Assembly (NCBI GenBank): GCA_002413325.1
Contig: DHWT01000296.1
Coordinates: forward strand, 1-11,000
Reading direction: 5' to 3'
DNA length: 11,000 nt
Source: Chitinophagaceae bacterium UBA5175
GTDB taxonomy: Bacteria > Bacteroidota > Bacteroidia > Chitinophagales > Chitinophagaceae
Below are positions 1 to 6,520 of this stretch, one piece after another. Under the pieces are notes generated by a model. The model saw only the letters and a list, made by a program, of their open reading frames with translations. It had not been told where the DNA came from and made no database searches. Position 1 is the stretch's first letter. Each line of letters starts with the position of its first letter. Position numbers and translations under genes: made by a program.

Positions 1-638
1 CCCTCCTGCCCGTGGTGCTGATCGGAACAGCCACCATTCTTCGTTTAGTCATGCCCGTGGATTCTATCCCCGTAAAAATTTTTACCGTGCTGGGAGACGC
101 ATCCATCGCGCTCCTGCTTACACTGGCTTATGCTGTTTATGCCCTGGTTCTTAAAAGAGGAAAAAAAATGGAAACCTGCATGATCTCCATGACAGAAGCC
201 GTAAAAGACATTTCCCTGATCCTGCTCATCATTGCGGGGGCTGGCGCCCTGAAACAAGTACTCACGGAAAGTGGTACGGCTGCGCAACTAACCCGGCTGA
301 TGCAGGGATTACACCTGCATCCCCTGTTTGCGGCCTGGTTCATTGCTGCCTTTATCCGTGTTTGCCTGGGGTCGGCAACGGTAGCAGGACTCACTGCTGC
401 GGGTATGATCGCGCCCATGCTGGCCGGATCCGGTATCAGCCCCAGCCTATTCGTGCTGGCAACAGGCGCCGGCAGCCTGATGTTTTCCCATGTAAACGAT
501 TCCGGATTCTGGTTATTCAAGGAATATTTCAATTTGACCGTTAAGGAGACACTGAAGACCTGGAGTGTGATGGAATCCATCATATCGGTCGTCGGAATGC
601 TGATGGTCGCGCTTATTTATTTTATCACCAGCCATTAA
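1..638 (+). CDS. GntP-family permease (gluconate/D-serine type), C-terminal part
   Basis: This is an inner-membrane proton-coupled carrier of the GntP family, which includes gluconate (GntT/GntP) and D-serine (DsdX) transporters. The reading frame is open from base 3, so the N-terminal half lies outside the window; about 211 residues remain against a usual length of roughly 440. The visible part holds several hydrophobic segments and the family-typical stretches GSATVAGLTAAGMI (around 370-411) and SHVNDSGFWLFKEYF (around 489-533), followed by the TLKTWSVMESI segment and a last membrane helix. The stop is 9 bp before the RidA gene, which implies one transcript. Sequence alone does not separate gluconate from D-serine transport. 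The neighbouring PLP enzyme and RidA favour a DsdX-like D-amino-acid substrate, but this is inferred from context. The family call is secure. Confidence 0.92.
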   Translation, partial: LLPVVLIGTATILRLVMPVDSIPVKIFTVLGDASIALLLTLAYAVYALVLKRGKKMETCMISMTEAVKDISLILLIIAGAGALKQVLTESGTAAQLTRLMQGLHLHPLFAAWFIAAFIRVCLGSATVAGLTAAGMIAPMLAGSGISPSLFVLATGAGSLMFSHVNDSGFWLFKEYFNLTVKETLKTWSVMESIISVVGMLMVALIYFITSH

Positions 639-647
639 ATTTTATTT

Positions 648-1109
648 ATGTCAGCCGAAGAAAATTTTAAAAAACTGCAACTGGAACTACCGCCTGCCCC
701 CACACCCATCGGGGTATATATCCCTTTTCTGGCCGATGGTAAACATGGTTATGTTTCCGGTCATGGCCCGCTGTTACCTGATAAAACCCTGATCCGCGGC
801 CGTATCGGGGAAGATATGGATTCCGAACAGGGAAAGCTTGCTGCGCGTCAGGTGGGACTGGCCATTCTCGCCACTTTAAAACATCACCTGGGCAGTCTCG
901 ATCAGGTCAAACGTGTGATCAAAGTGCTGGGCATGGTGAATGCCCATCCTTCTTTCGAAAAACATCCCTATATCATTAACGGATGCAGCGAACTGTTTGC
1001 ACAGGTCTGGGGTATTGAAAATGGTATTGGGGTCAGAAGCGCCGTGGGTATGGCCACCCTGCCGGATAATATCCCGGTGGAAATTGAAGCTTTATTTGAA
1101 CTGGTTTAA
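648..1109 (+). CDS. RidA/YjgF/UK114-family enamine/imine deaminase
   Basis: This cytosolic protein of 153 residues belongs to the YjgF/YER057c/UK114 family. Characterised RidA members hydrolyse reactive enamine/imine intermediates such as 2-aminoacrylate, released by PLP-dependent serine/threonine dehydratases, to the keto acid and ammonia. The segment VRSAVGMATLPDNIPVEIEA carries Arg130 and Glu145, spaced 15 residues apart like the functional Arg105/Glu120 pair of E. coli RidA, so an active deaminase is plausible. It is longer than the 128-residue classic RidA because of an N-terminal extension (ELPPAPTPIGVYIPFL) and a longer middle region. That fits the subgroup of about 150 residues rather than canonical RidA. 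The ATG at 648 has an AT-rich leader and no Shine-Dalgarno sequence. It lies 8 bp upstream of the PLP enzyme gene, a likely source of its substrate. Confidence 0.93.
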   Translation: MSAEENFKKLQLELPPAPTPIGVYIPFLADGKHGYVSGHGPLLPDKTLIRGRIGEDMDSEQGKLAARQVGLAILATLKHHLGSLDQVKRVIKVLGMVNAHPSFEKHPYIINGCSELFAQVWGIENGIGVRSAVGMATLPDNIPVEIEALFELV

Positions 1110-1117
1110 TCAACACG

Positions 1118-2221
1118 ATGGAAAAATTCTGGTTTACGGCAGACAATGTGGATGAATTCGATTCACCTGCGCTTTTTATTTATCCGGAGCGCATACAAAA
1201 TAATATCCGCATGCTTTTGGAAAGGGTAAATGCGGAAAACCTGCGCCCGCATGTAAAGACCAGTAAAATCGCCGAAATATGCAGGATCATGCTGGATGCG
1301 GGTATCCAAAAATTTAAAGCGGCCACGATTGCTGAAGCAGAAATGCTGGCCATGATCCAAGCACCGGATGTATTACTGGCCTACCCGCCCAATGGCCCCA
1401 AAATAAAAAGACTAATCCGGCTCATCCAAAAATACCCGGATACGAAATTCTCCTGCCTCGTGGATCAGGAAGTTCAGGCCGGGGCGCTTTCCCGTTTGTT
1501 TGAAACGGCTTATTTGAAAGCTTCCGTATATATAGATCTGAATGTGGGTATGAACCGGACGGGCATCCTGCCCGGCCTGGCAGGCGCGCTGTTTCAGCAA
1601 CTGGTTTCACTTCCGGGGATACAGGTTATGGGATTGCATGCCTACGACGGGCATATCAAAGATGCCGACTTCAAAACGCGTTCAGAAAATTGCCGTCAGG
1701 CTTTCGAACCGGTGCTTTTATTAAAAAGTTCACTGGAAAAAATTGCCGGCCATCCGATAACCCTGGTAGCAGGCGGCTCCCCGACCAGCTTCATTCATGC
1801 CGCAGCGGGTGAACGGGAATGCAGTCCGGGAACATTTATTTTCTGGGACAAAGGTTATTCGGAAAACCTGCCGGAACAACCCTTCGAATGGGCTGCCCTG
1901 CTGGTTTGCCGGGTGATCTCCATTCCGGCCCCGGATTTGATCTGCGTGGACCTGGGATATAAATCGGTTGCCTCGGAAAATCCCCAGCCCCGCGTATTTT
2001 TTTTAAATGCCCCCGAAGCCATTCCGGTATCACACAGTGAAGAACACCTGGTGCTGAAAGTTCCGGATGCCGGAGGTTTCAAACCCGGCGATGTTTTATA
2101 CGGCGTTCCCCGGCATGTATGTCCTTCAGTTGCCCTGTACGATAAAGCCTATACCGTTGAAAATAACCGGGTGACCGGTTATTGGGATGTGATTGCGCGC
2201 AGGAGGGAAATCAGTATTTAA
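1118..2221 (+). CDS. D-serine dehydratase / D-threonine aldolase-like PLP enzyme (alanine racemase N-terminal fold)
   Basis: This is a fold-type III PLP enzyme of the DSD1 / D-threonine aldolase family, 367 residues, the usual family length. The N-terminal TIM-barrel domain holds LRPHVKTSK (42-50); Lys47 is the expected PLP Schiff-base lysine by comparison with the RPHxKT motif of the family. Further family signatures are GMNRTGI in the barrel, a glycine-rich phosphate-binding stretch VAGGSPTS, SEEHLVLK, and PRHVCPSVALYD near the C-terminus. In that last motif His333 and Cys335 form the H-x-C pair used for zinc in eukaryotic-type D-serine dehydratase. Such enzymes convert D-serine to pyruvate and ammonia, or cleave D-threonine-type substrates to glycine and an aldehyde. 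The H-x-C pair and the adjacent RidA gene lean toward dehydratase, but the substrate is not proven. It is the last gene of the unit and its end faces a - strand gene. Confidence 0.9.
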   Translation: MEKFWFTADNVDEFDSPALFIYPERIQNNIRMLLERVNAENLRPHVKTSKIAEICRIMLDAGIQKFKAATIAEAEMLAMIQAPDVLLAYPPNGPKIKRLIRLIQKYPDTKFSCLVDQEVQAGALSRLFETAYLKASVYIDLNVGMNRTGILPGLAGALFQQLVSLPGIQVMGLHAYDGHIKDADFKTRSENCRQAFEPVLLLKSSLEKIAGHPITLVAGGSPTSFIHAAAGERECSPGTFIFWDKGYSENLPEQPFEWAALLVCRVISIPAPDLICVDLGYKSVASENPQPRVFFLNAPEAIPVSHSEEHLVLKVPDAGGFKPGDVLYGVPRHVCPSVALYDKAYTVENNRVTGYWDVIARRREISI

Positions 2222-2225
2222 GCTG

Positions 2226-2284
2226 AACGCCTAACGCCTAAAGTTGATTATTCAATGATACATTACTCATTACTCATTTCTCAT
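2226..2284. repeat. Short heptamer tandem repeats in a convergent spacer
   Basis: The 67-bp spacer between two convergent genes contains two copies of AACGCCT (2226-2239) and, after 22 bp, two exact copies of ATTACTC followed by a one-mismatch copy ATTTCTC (2262-2282). Both repeats have a 7-bp period. No hairpin terminator is visible here. The same AACGCCT unit recurs at another gene end (8058-8064). Confidence 0.6.
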
Positions 2285-2288
2285 AACC

Positions 2289-3185
2289 CTACCTCTTCAC
2301 CGGTTCCGCATCATATTGAATATCCGGATTGTAATACTTAAACAGAAGCGCGGATAATTTCCGGGTGAGTACCCAGGCTTCATTGTTGTAATCCCAGCTC
2401 TGATCGGTATTGTTTTTTGTAAAAATGCTGAAGATATACGGATGGGGCGCATTCACATATAATATTTCATTGCGGCACTCATCCAAGGCACCGCTCTTGG
2501 AAGCCACAAATACATTCGGCGGGATCTGCGAAATCGCGTCTTCATCCCAATATTGCCGGCCCAGGGTTCTCAACATGCGGTCGCTGCTGCGCCGACCCAA
2601 TACTTTTCCTTCTACGATCTGTTCCATGATAAGGGCTATTTCACGAGGAGTGGTTTGGCCCCAGCCAAAAATTTCCCGGTCTTTTTCGCGGCCGGGCGTA
2701 CGGCTGTTCACCCTTGTATATACATAACCGAGACTATCCATCAGTTCATTGATGCGTTGTCCCCCGCCTGCAAGCCCCTGCAATAAAAGGCTGGCCGTAT
2801 TATCACTGAGTGAAATGGACAGTAGCATCAGTTTGCTTACCATAATTTTCTGATCCGGTTTGAAAGAAGCCAGTACGTCCTCTCCCGGGTCATAATTCAG
2901 GGTATCCTTGTAAACGATCCACTGGTGAAAATCCAGCTCCTTATGCTGGATTTTGCTCATGATCCCGATCATGATCGGGATTTTTACCACACTCGCCGTA
3001 GGGAACAGGGTATCCGCCTGGTAGGAAACAATCCGGTTCTTTTTCAGGTCATGCACATAGATCCCCGCCGTACCATGAAATCCATTTAGCAGGTTTTCGA
3101 TTTTTTTCTGGAGTTCCTTGTCCGTTTTTTGCGCGCCGGCAGTAAAGGAAATGAAGAGAAACAGGAAGTTGAATATTTTTTTCAT
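2289..3185 (-). CDS. Secreted class A beta-lactamase-fold serine hydrolase, apparently lacking Glu166
   Basis: This 298-residue exported protein has the class A beta-lactamase / penicillin-binding-like fold. MKKIFNFLFLFISFTAGAQ is a signal peptide with probable cleavage at AGA-Q. The catalytic motifs are SVVK (nucleophile Ser65, Lys68), SDN (127-129) and KSG (230-232). In the omega-loop the usual ExxLN is replaced by YTRVN, placing Tyr156 where the deacylation glutamate (Ambler 166) should be; PGREKDRE and TTPRE follow as in class A enzymes. It may therefore act as a slow-turnover acylating enzyme, a peptidoglycan-related hydrolase or an esterase rather than an efficient beta-lactamase. The frame can be extended 22 codons to 3251, but a good promoter lies inside that extension and the extra residues would spoil the signal peptide, so the ATG at 3185 was chosen. 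The gene is convergent with the PLP enzyme and divergent from the GT-C-like gene. Confidence 0.88.
   Translation of the reverse strand: MKKIFNFLFLFISFTAGAQKTDKELQKKIENLLNGFHGTAGIYVHDLKKNRIVSYQADTLFPTASVVKIPIMIGIMSKIQHKELDFHQWIVYKDTLNYDPGEDVLASFKPDQKIMVSKLMLLSISLSDNTASLLLQGLAGGGQRINELMDSLGYVYTRVNSRTPGREKDREIFGWGQTTPREIALIMEQIVEGKVLGRRSSDRMLRTLGRQYWDEDAISQIPPNVFVASKSGALDECRNEILYVNAPHPYIFSIFTKNNTDQSWDYNNEAWVLTRKLSALLFKYYNPDIQYDAEPVKR
2962..2985 (+). terminator. Possible antisense terminator: perfect 20-bp palindrome followed by T-run
   Basis: Bases 2962-2981 are a perfect palindrome with half-site ATCCCGATCA. On the + strand this gives an 8-bp stem (ATCCCGAT/ATCGGGAT) with a CATG loop followed directly by TTTT. 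It lies inside the serine hydrolase gene, just after the codon for catalytic Lys68. No T-run follows on the - strand. It could stop + strand read-through from the upstream D-amino-acid genes, which have no hairpin of their own. Function is inferred; the palindrome itself is certain. Confidence 0.35.
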
Positions 3186-3207
3186 CCGGTATCTTTTTAC
3201 AGAGATA

Positions 3208-3237
3208 CAAAAATAGGATTTGCTGAAACAGAACAAC
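3208..3237 (-). promoter_or_regulatory. Bacteroidota-type promoter of the serine hydrolase gene
   Basis: On the - strand TATTTTTG (3215-3208) matches the Bacteroidota -7 consensus TAnnTTTG exactly. TTG of the -33 element (3236-3234, in the context GTTG) lies 18 bp upstream, close to the usual spacing. The -7 box ends 22 bp before the ATG at 3185, giving a leader of about 15 bases. Its position inside the longer open frame supports the shorter start. Confidence 0.6.
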
Positions 3238-3359
3238 CCATTTGATTTCAATGAAGAAATACTTCAACTGGATTATCTTGCAGACCTGATGCTAAGCCGG
3301 GTATCCGTCAAACCATATCGAACGGGTATTCCGTTTCAGGAAAACAGCGTATCCTCTTT

Positions 3360-5177
3360 ATGCAAAAAAATCAGCGGTTTGCCAATATCTTCTTTTTACT
3401 TGCGATTGGACTGATCAGCCTCTTTGCATATACCCTGTTATTTTGTGCCATTGCGTTTATCAGGGGCTTTTCCATTTCAGCCTGGCAGCTACCGGCAGCA
3501 GTCGTAATGATGCTCGTCACCCAATACTATGCGTCCCATGATCTTTTCAAAATAAAACCGAAACTTGTTTTTTTAAAAACCGGGGGGATACTGGTTGGCC
3601 TCATTCTGTTATGCCTGGCTTTTGCAGGTTCCATATACGATTTATCGTTCGATGGTCAATGGTATCACCAGGAAACGGTGTACCAGCTTAAAACCGGATG
3701 GAATCCATACTTTAAAGAACTGCCTATCCGGCAAATACACCGCGTATCAGATCAAAGCGCCGTCTGGTGTTCCGGTCCCCATAAACTGACCGAGGAAAAT
3801 CCGGATAGTGGCCGGCTGATTCCAAACATAAAATATTTAAGTATAAACTATTTCCCCAAGGGTGCAGAAATAACCGAAGCTGCCATCTATGCCCTGACCA
3901 ACCGGATAGAAACAGGAAAGGCAGTCAATTCCATGCTCCTGCTGGCATCTTTCTTCCTTTACCTTTCCGTTTTATATAAACTGAACCGCTGGAGTACAGG
4001 AAAAAAATGGCTGCTTGCAGGCATCATTACCTGTAACCCGGTAACTATTTACCAGCTGACCAGCTATTGCGTAGATGGCCTGATGTATTCCGTACTCGCC
4101 AGTTTGCTGGCAGTTTTTATTTTATTGATCCTCGAGAAAAATAAATACGCGGTTTTTTTACTTGGACTGCTCATTATGATCTCCGTGAACATAAAATTTA
4201 CAGCCATCCTGTATGCCGGTATATTCTGCCTGGGTTTTATCTCCTGGCTGGCCCTGAAAAAAAACCGGGACCTGGTAAAAAAAATCCTTATCACAGGCAG
4301 CATTACCTTTACCGTGGGTTTTGTATTTATCGGATTCCACCCCTACATGACAAACCTTATTGCACACAATCATATCTTCCAGAGCCTGCCTGAAACACAA
4401 CATGAGATTTATGAAGTCACGCCCTTACTACTGAGAGATAAAAACCGGTTTGCCAAGTTCCTTATTTCTTATAATGCCCGCACATCGGATCATTCGGCGA
4501 ATGACTCATCCCTCATACAAACCCTGAAGATCCCTTTTACTTTCAGTAAAAGCGAGCTCATGAATGCAAACAATCCCGAAATTAAAGTGGCAGGTTTCGG
4601 TCCCTTTTTCAGCGGCGCCCTATTGGTATCCCTGGTCGTCCTGGGTATGCTGGTGGTCTGCCATGCCAGAGAAGATGTTTTTAAGACTACCCTGTTCATC
4701 ATGTGTTTTCTCTTTTTATCCATCTTCCTGATTCCGGATCCCTGGTGGGCAAGGTTTGCCCCACAATACTGGCTGTTTCCCAGTATGATTTTGTTTTTAT
4801 CAGAATACCTCCCGTTCCGGGGCCGGTTGATCAGGCCTGTTTTATATGTTTCCCTGGCACTTAATATCATCTGGGCGCTCTCCGGGATCCTGTTTAATAT
4901 CCTGATATCGGCGCATGTGAATTACCAGATCGCCCAATTGAAAACCCTGCCGCAACCCATCATGGTGGAATATTGCGAATACCGGGATTTCAGGTCAAAC
5001 CGGATTCGTTTTTATGAAAATCATATTCCTTTTATTGAAAAAAACGTAACCGGGCTGCATATTTACAATGTCATTCATTCGAATACCCGTTTTGAAACTA
5101 CTGAAGAACTACCGGAAATTCCGGAAACCTTCCTGATGAAATTAAACAGGAAATGGAATCATAGGCAGGCAGATTAG
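3360..5177 (+). CDS. Polytopic membrane protein, GT-C-like glycosyltransferase candidate
   Basis: This is a 605-residue inner-membrane protein with roughly ten or more hydrophobic segments. After two to three N-terminal helices it has SFDGQWYHQE (96-105). An acidic residue at the start of the first large extracytoplasmic loop, in a DxxWYH context, is typical of GT-C glycosyltransferases, which use lipid-linked sugar donors; Asp98 would be the candidate catalytic residue. The following loop (about 105-185, with LIPNIKYLSINYFPKG) and a second soluble loop (about 335-395, around HNHIFQSLPETQHEIYEVTP) fit that architecture. The last 80 residues are hydrophilic. I do not recognise a named family, and no other glycan genes flank it. 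The start ATG at 3360 has no Shine-Dalgarno sequence. The downstream exporter begins 23 bp after its stop, so co-transcription is likely. Glycosyltransferase activity is an inference from one motif and topology. Confidence 0.75.
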   Translation: MQKNQRFANIFFLLAIGLISLFAYTLLFCAIAFIRGFSISAWQLPAAVVMMLVTQYYASHDLFKIKPKLVFLKTGGILVGLILLCLAFAGSIYDLSFDGQWYHQETVYQLKTGWNPYFKELPIRQIHRVSDQSAVWCSGPHKLTEENPDSGRLIPNIKYLSINYFPKGAEITEAAIYALTNRIETGKAVNSMLLLASFFLYLSVLYKLNRWSTGKKWLLAGIITCNPVTIYQLTSYCVDGLMYSVLASLLAVFILLILEKNKYAVFLLGLLIMISVNIKFTAILYAGIFCLGFISWLALKKNRDLVKKILITGSITFTVGFVFIGFHPYMTNLIAHNHIFQSLPETQHEIYEVTPLLLRDKNRFAKFLISYNARTSDHSANDSSLIQTLKIPFTFSKSELMNANNPEIKVAGFGPFFSGALLVSLVVLGMLVVCHAREDVFKTTLFIMCFLFLSIFLIPDPWWARFAPQYWLFPSMILFLSEYLPFRGRLIRPVLYVSLALNIIWALSGILFNILISAHVNYQIAQLKTLPQPIMVEYCEYRDFRSNRIRFYENHIPFIEKNVTGLHIYNVIHSNTRFETTEELPEIPETFLMKLNRKWNHRQAD

Positions 5178-5200
5178 TCATAAAAAATGTTTTGACACGC

Positions 5201-6436
5201 ATGGAAAAATTAATGGAAAAACAGATCCCTCAGCCCATGACCTCCACCGCCTTGACAGCGACCGTTTACCCGATCCTGCTGATGATAAGTTTTTCACATA
5301 TGCTCAACGACACCATTCAATCGCTGATCCCTTCCATTTACCCGCTGGTAAAAACGAATTTTCATTTGAATTTTTCACAGATCGGGCTGATTACCCTCAC
5401 GTTTCAGATGGCCGCTTCCTTATTGCAGCCCCTGGTCGGGCTGTACACGGATCACCGGCCCAAGCCCTTTTCCCTGGTAACCGGTATGGGTTTCACCCTG
5501 ACCGGGCTGATCTGTTTGTCGCAGGCCGGCCATTTTTATATATTACTTTTTTCTGTAGCCCTGATCGGGATCGGTTCTTCGATCTTCCATCCGGAAGCTT
5601 CCAAAGTAGCCTATATGGCATCGGGCGGGAAAAGAGGCCTTGCCCAGTCCATCTTCCAGGTGGGCGGCAATGCGGGATCTTCCCTGGGACCCTTACTCGC
5701 AGCGCTCATCATTGTGCCGCTGGGCCAACCCAGTATCGGCTGGTTTTCCCTGCTGGCCCTGCTGGCCATGGGCGTACTGCTTTTTGTCGGCCGCTGGTAT
5801 AAGCTCAACCTGCATACCATCAAACAAAAAAATAAGCATGTCCATGCGGAACATGCTCTCTTGTCAAAAAGAAAAATCATGGTGTCCATACTGATCCTGA
5901 TGGTACTGATCTTTTCAAAATATTTCTACCTCGCTTCCATGACCAGTTACCTGACTTTCTATATGATTGAAAAGTTCCGGGTATCCGTGCAACACGCGCA
6001 GGTTTTCCTGTTTATATTTTTATTTTCCGTAGCTGCGGGCACCTTATTCGGCGGACCGCTGGGTGACCGGTTCGGGCGAAAATATGTAATATGGTTTTCC
6101 ATCCTCGGGGTGGCACCGTTCACGCTTTTATTGCCCCATGCAAACCTGTTCTGGACGGCCGTACTGACCGTTATCATCGGGTTTGTACTGGCATCCGCTT
6201 TTTCAGCCATCCTGGTGTATGCCCAGGAATTATTGCCGGGAAAGGTAGGTTTGATTTCGGGACTTTTCTTTGGCTTTGCTTTCGGAATGGGTGGACTCGG
6301 ATCGGCGGTACTGGGCGTGCTGGCCGATCATAAAGGCATCCTGTTCGTTTACCAGGTCTGCGCTTTTCTACCCCTGATCGGCATGCTTACAGCGTTCCTG
6401 CCCAATATCGGCGGAAGAAATCGGCAGATTGCCTAA
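5201..6436 (+). CDS. MFS exporter, fosmidomycin-resistance (Fsr) family
   Basis: This is a 411-residue, 12-helix major facilitator of the fosmidomycin resistance protein family, drug:proton antiporters of the inner membrane. Diagnostic stretches are SHMLND in the first helix (33-38), SSIFHPEASKVAYMASGG (126-143), the adjacent AQSIFQVGGNAGSSLGPL (148-165), and the second-half MFS loop motif GGPLGDRFGRK (284-294). A hydrophilic central loop (about 200-228, rich in Lys and His) separates the two six-helix halves. The frame can be opened at a TTG at 5192, but the ATG at 5201 begins an ordinary Met-Glu-Lys start and was preferred; another ATG lies at 5213. It follows the membrane glycosyltransferase-like gene by 23 bp. 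The natural substrate cannot be read from the sequence, and family members are not all antibiotic exporters. Confidence 0.9.
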   Translation: MEKLMEKQIPQPMTSTALTATVYPILLMISFSHMLNDTIQSLIPSIYPLVKTNFHLNFSQIGLITLTFQMAASLLQPLVGLYTDHRPKPFSLVTGMGFTLTGLICLSQAGHFYILLFSVALIGIGSSIFHPEASKVAYMASGGKRGLAQSIFQVGGNAGSSLGPLLAALIIVPLGQPSIGWFSLLALLAMGVLLFVGRWYKLNLHTIKQKNKHVHAEHALLSKRKIMVSILILMVLIFSKYFYLASMTSYLTFYMIEKFRVSVQHAQVFLFIFLFSVAAGTLFGGPLGDRFGRKYVIWFSILGVAPFTLLLPHANLFWTAVLTVIIGFVLASAFSAILVYAQELLPGKVGLISGLFFGFAFGMGGLGSAVLGVLADHKGILFVYQVCAFLPLIGMLTAFLPNIGGRNRQIA

Positions 6437-6479
6437 TAATACTGTATCTTTTTTTAAAATAACGCAAAGTCATTTGATT

Positions 6480-6487
6480 TTACTTTG
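6480..6487 (+). promoter_or_regulatory. Possible -7 box upstream of the ThuA-domain gene
   Basis: The 84-bp gap 6437-6520 contains no hairpin. TTACTTTG at 6480-6487 differs from TAnnTTTG at one position and lies 33 bp before the ATG at 6521. No convincing -33 element stands at the right distance, so this is a weak call. Confidence 0.25.
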
Positions 6488-6520
6488 AACCCTGTTCCGT
6501 AACGGTATATCATCAAACGA

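Noticed and set aside
137..583. Open frame of 148 codons on the - strand
   Set aside because: It lies antisense to the GntP permease, whose family motifs are clear, and its translation shows no recognisable domain.
2222..2288. Expected intrinsic terminator after the D-amino-acid genes
   Set aside because: No inverted repeat with a T-run exists in the spacer; only the heptamer repeats are there.
3220..3414. Open frame of 64 codons on the + strand filling the gap before the membrane protein gene
   Set aside because: It overlaps both the hydrolase promoter and the start of the membrane protein in another frame, and the product has no features of a real small protein.
4490..4870. Open frame of 126 codons on the - strand
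   Set aside because: It is antisense within the membrane glycosyltransferase-like gene and its product is a low-information basic sequence without motifs.
5192..5200. TTG start three codons upstream for the MFS gene
   Set aside because: An ATG at 5201 gives a normal N-terminus, and nothing supports use of the TTG.
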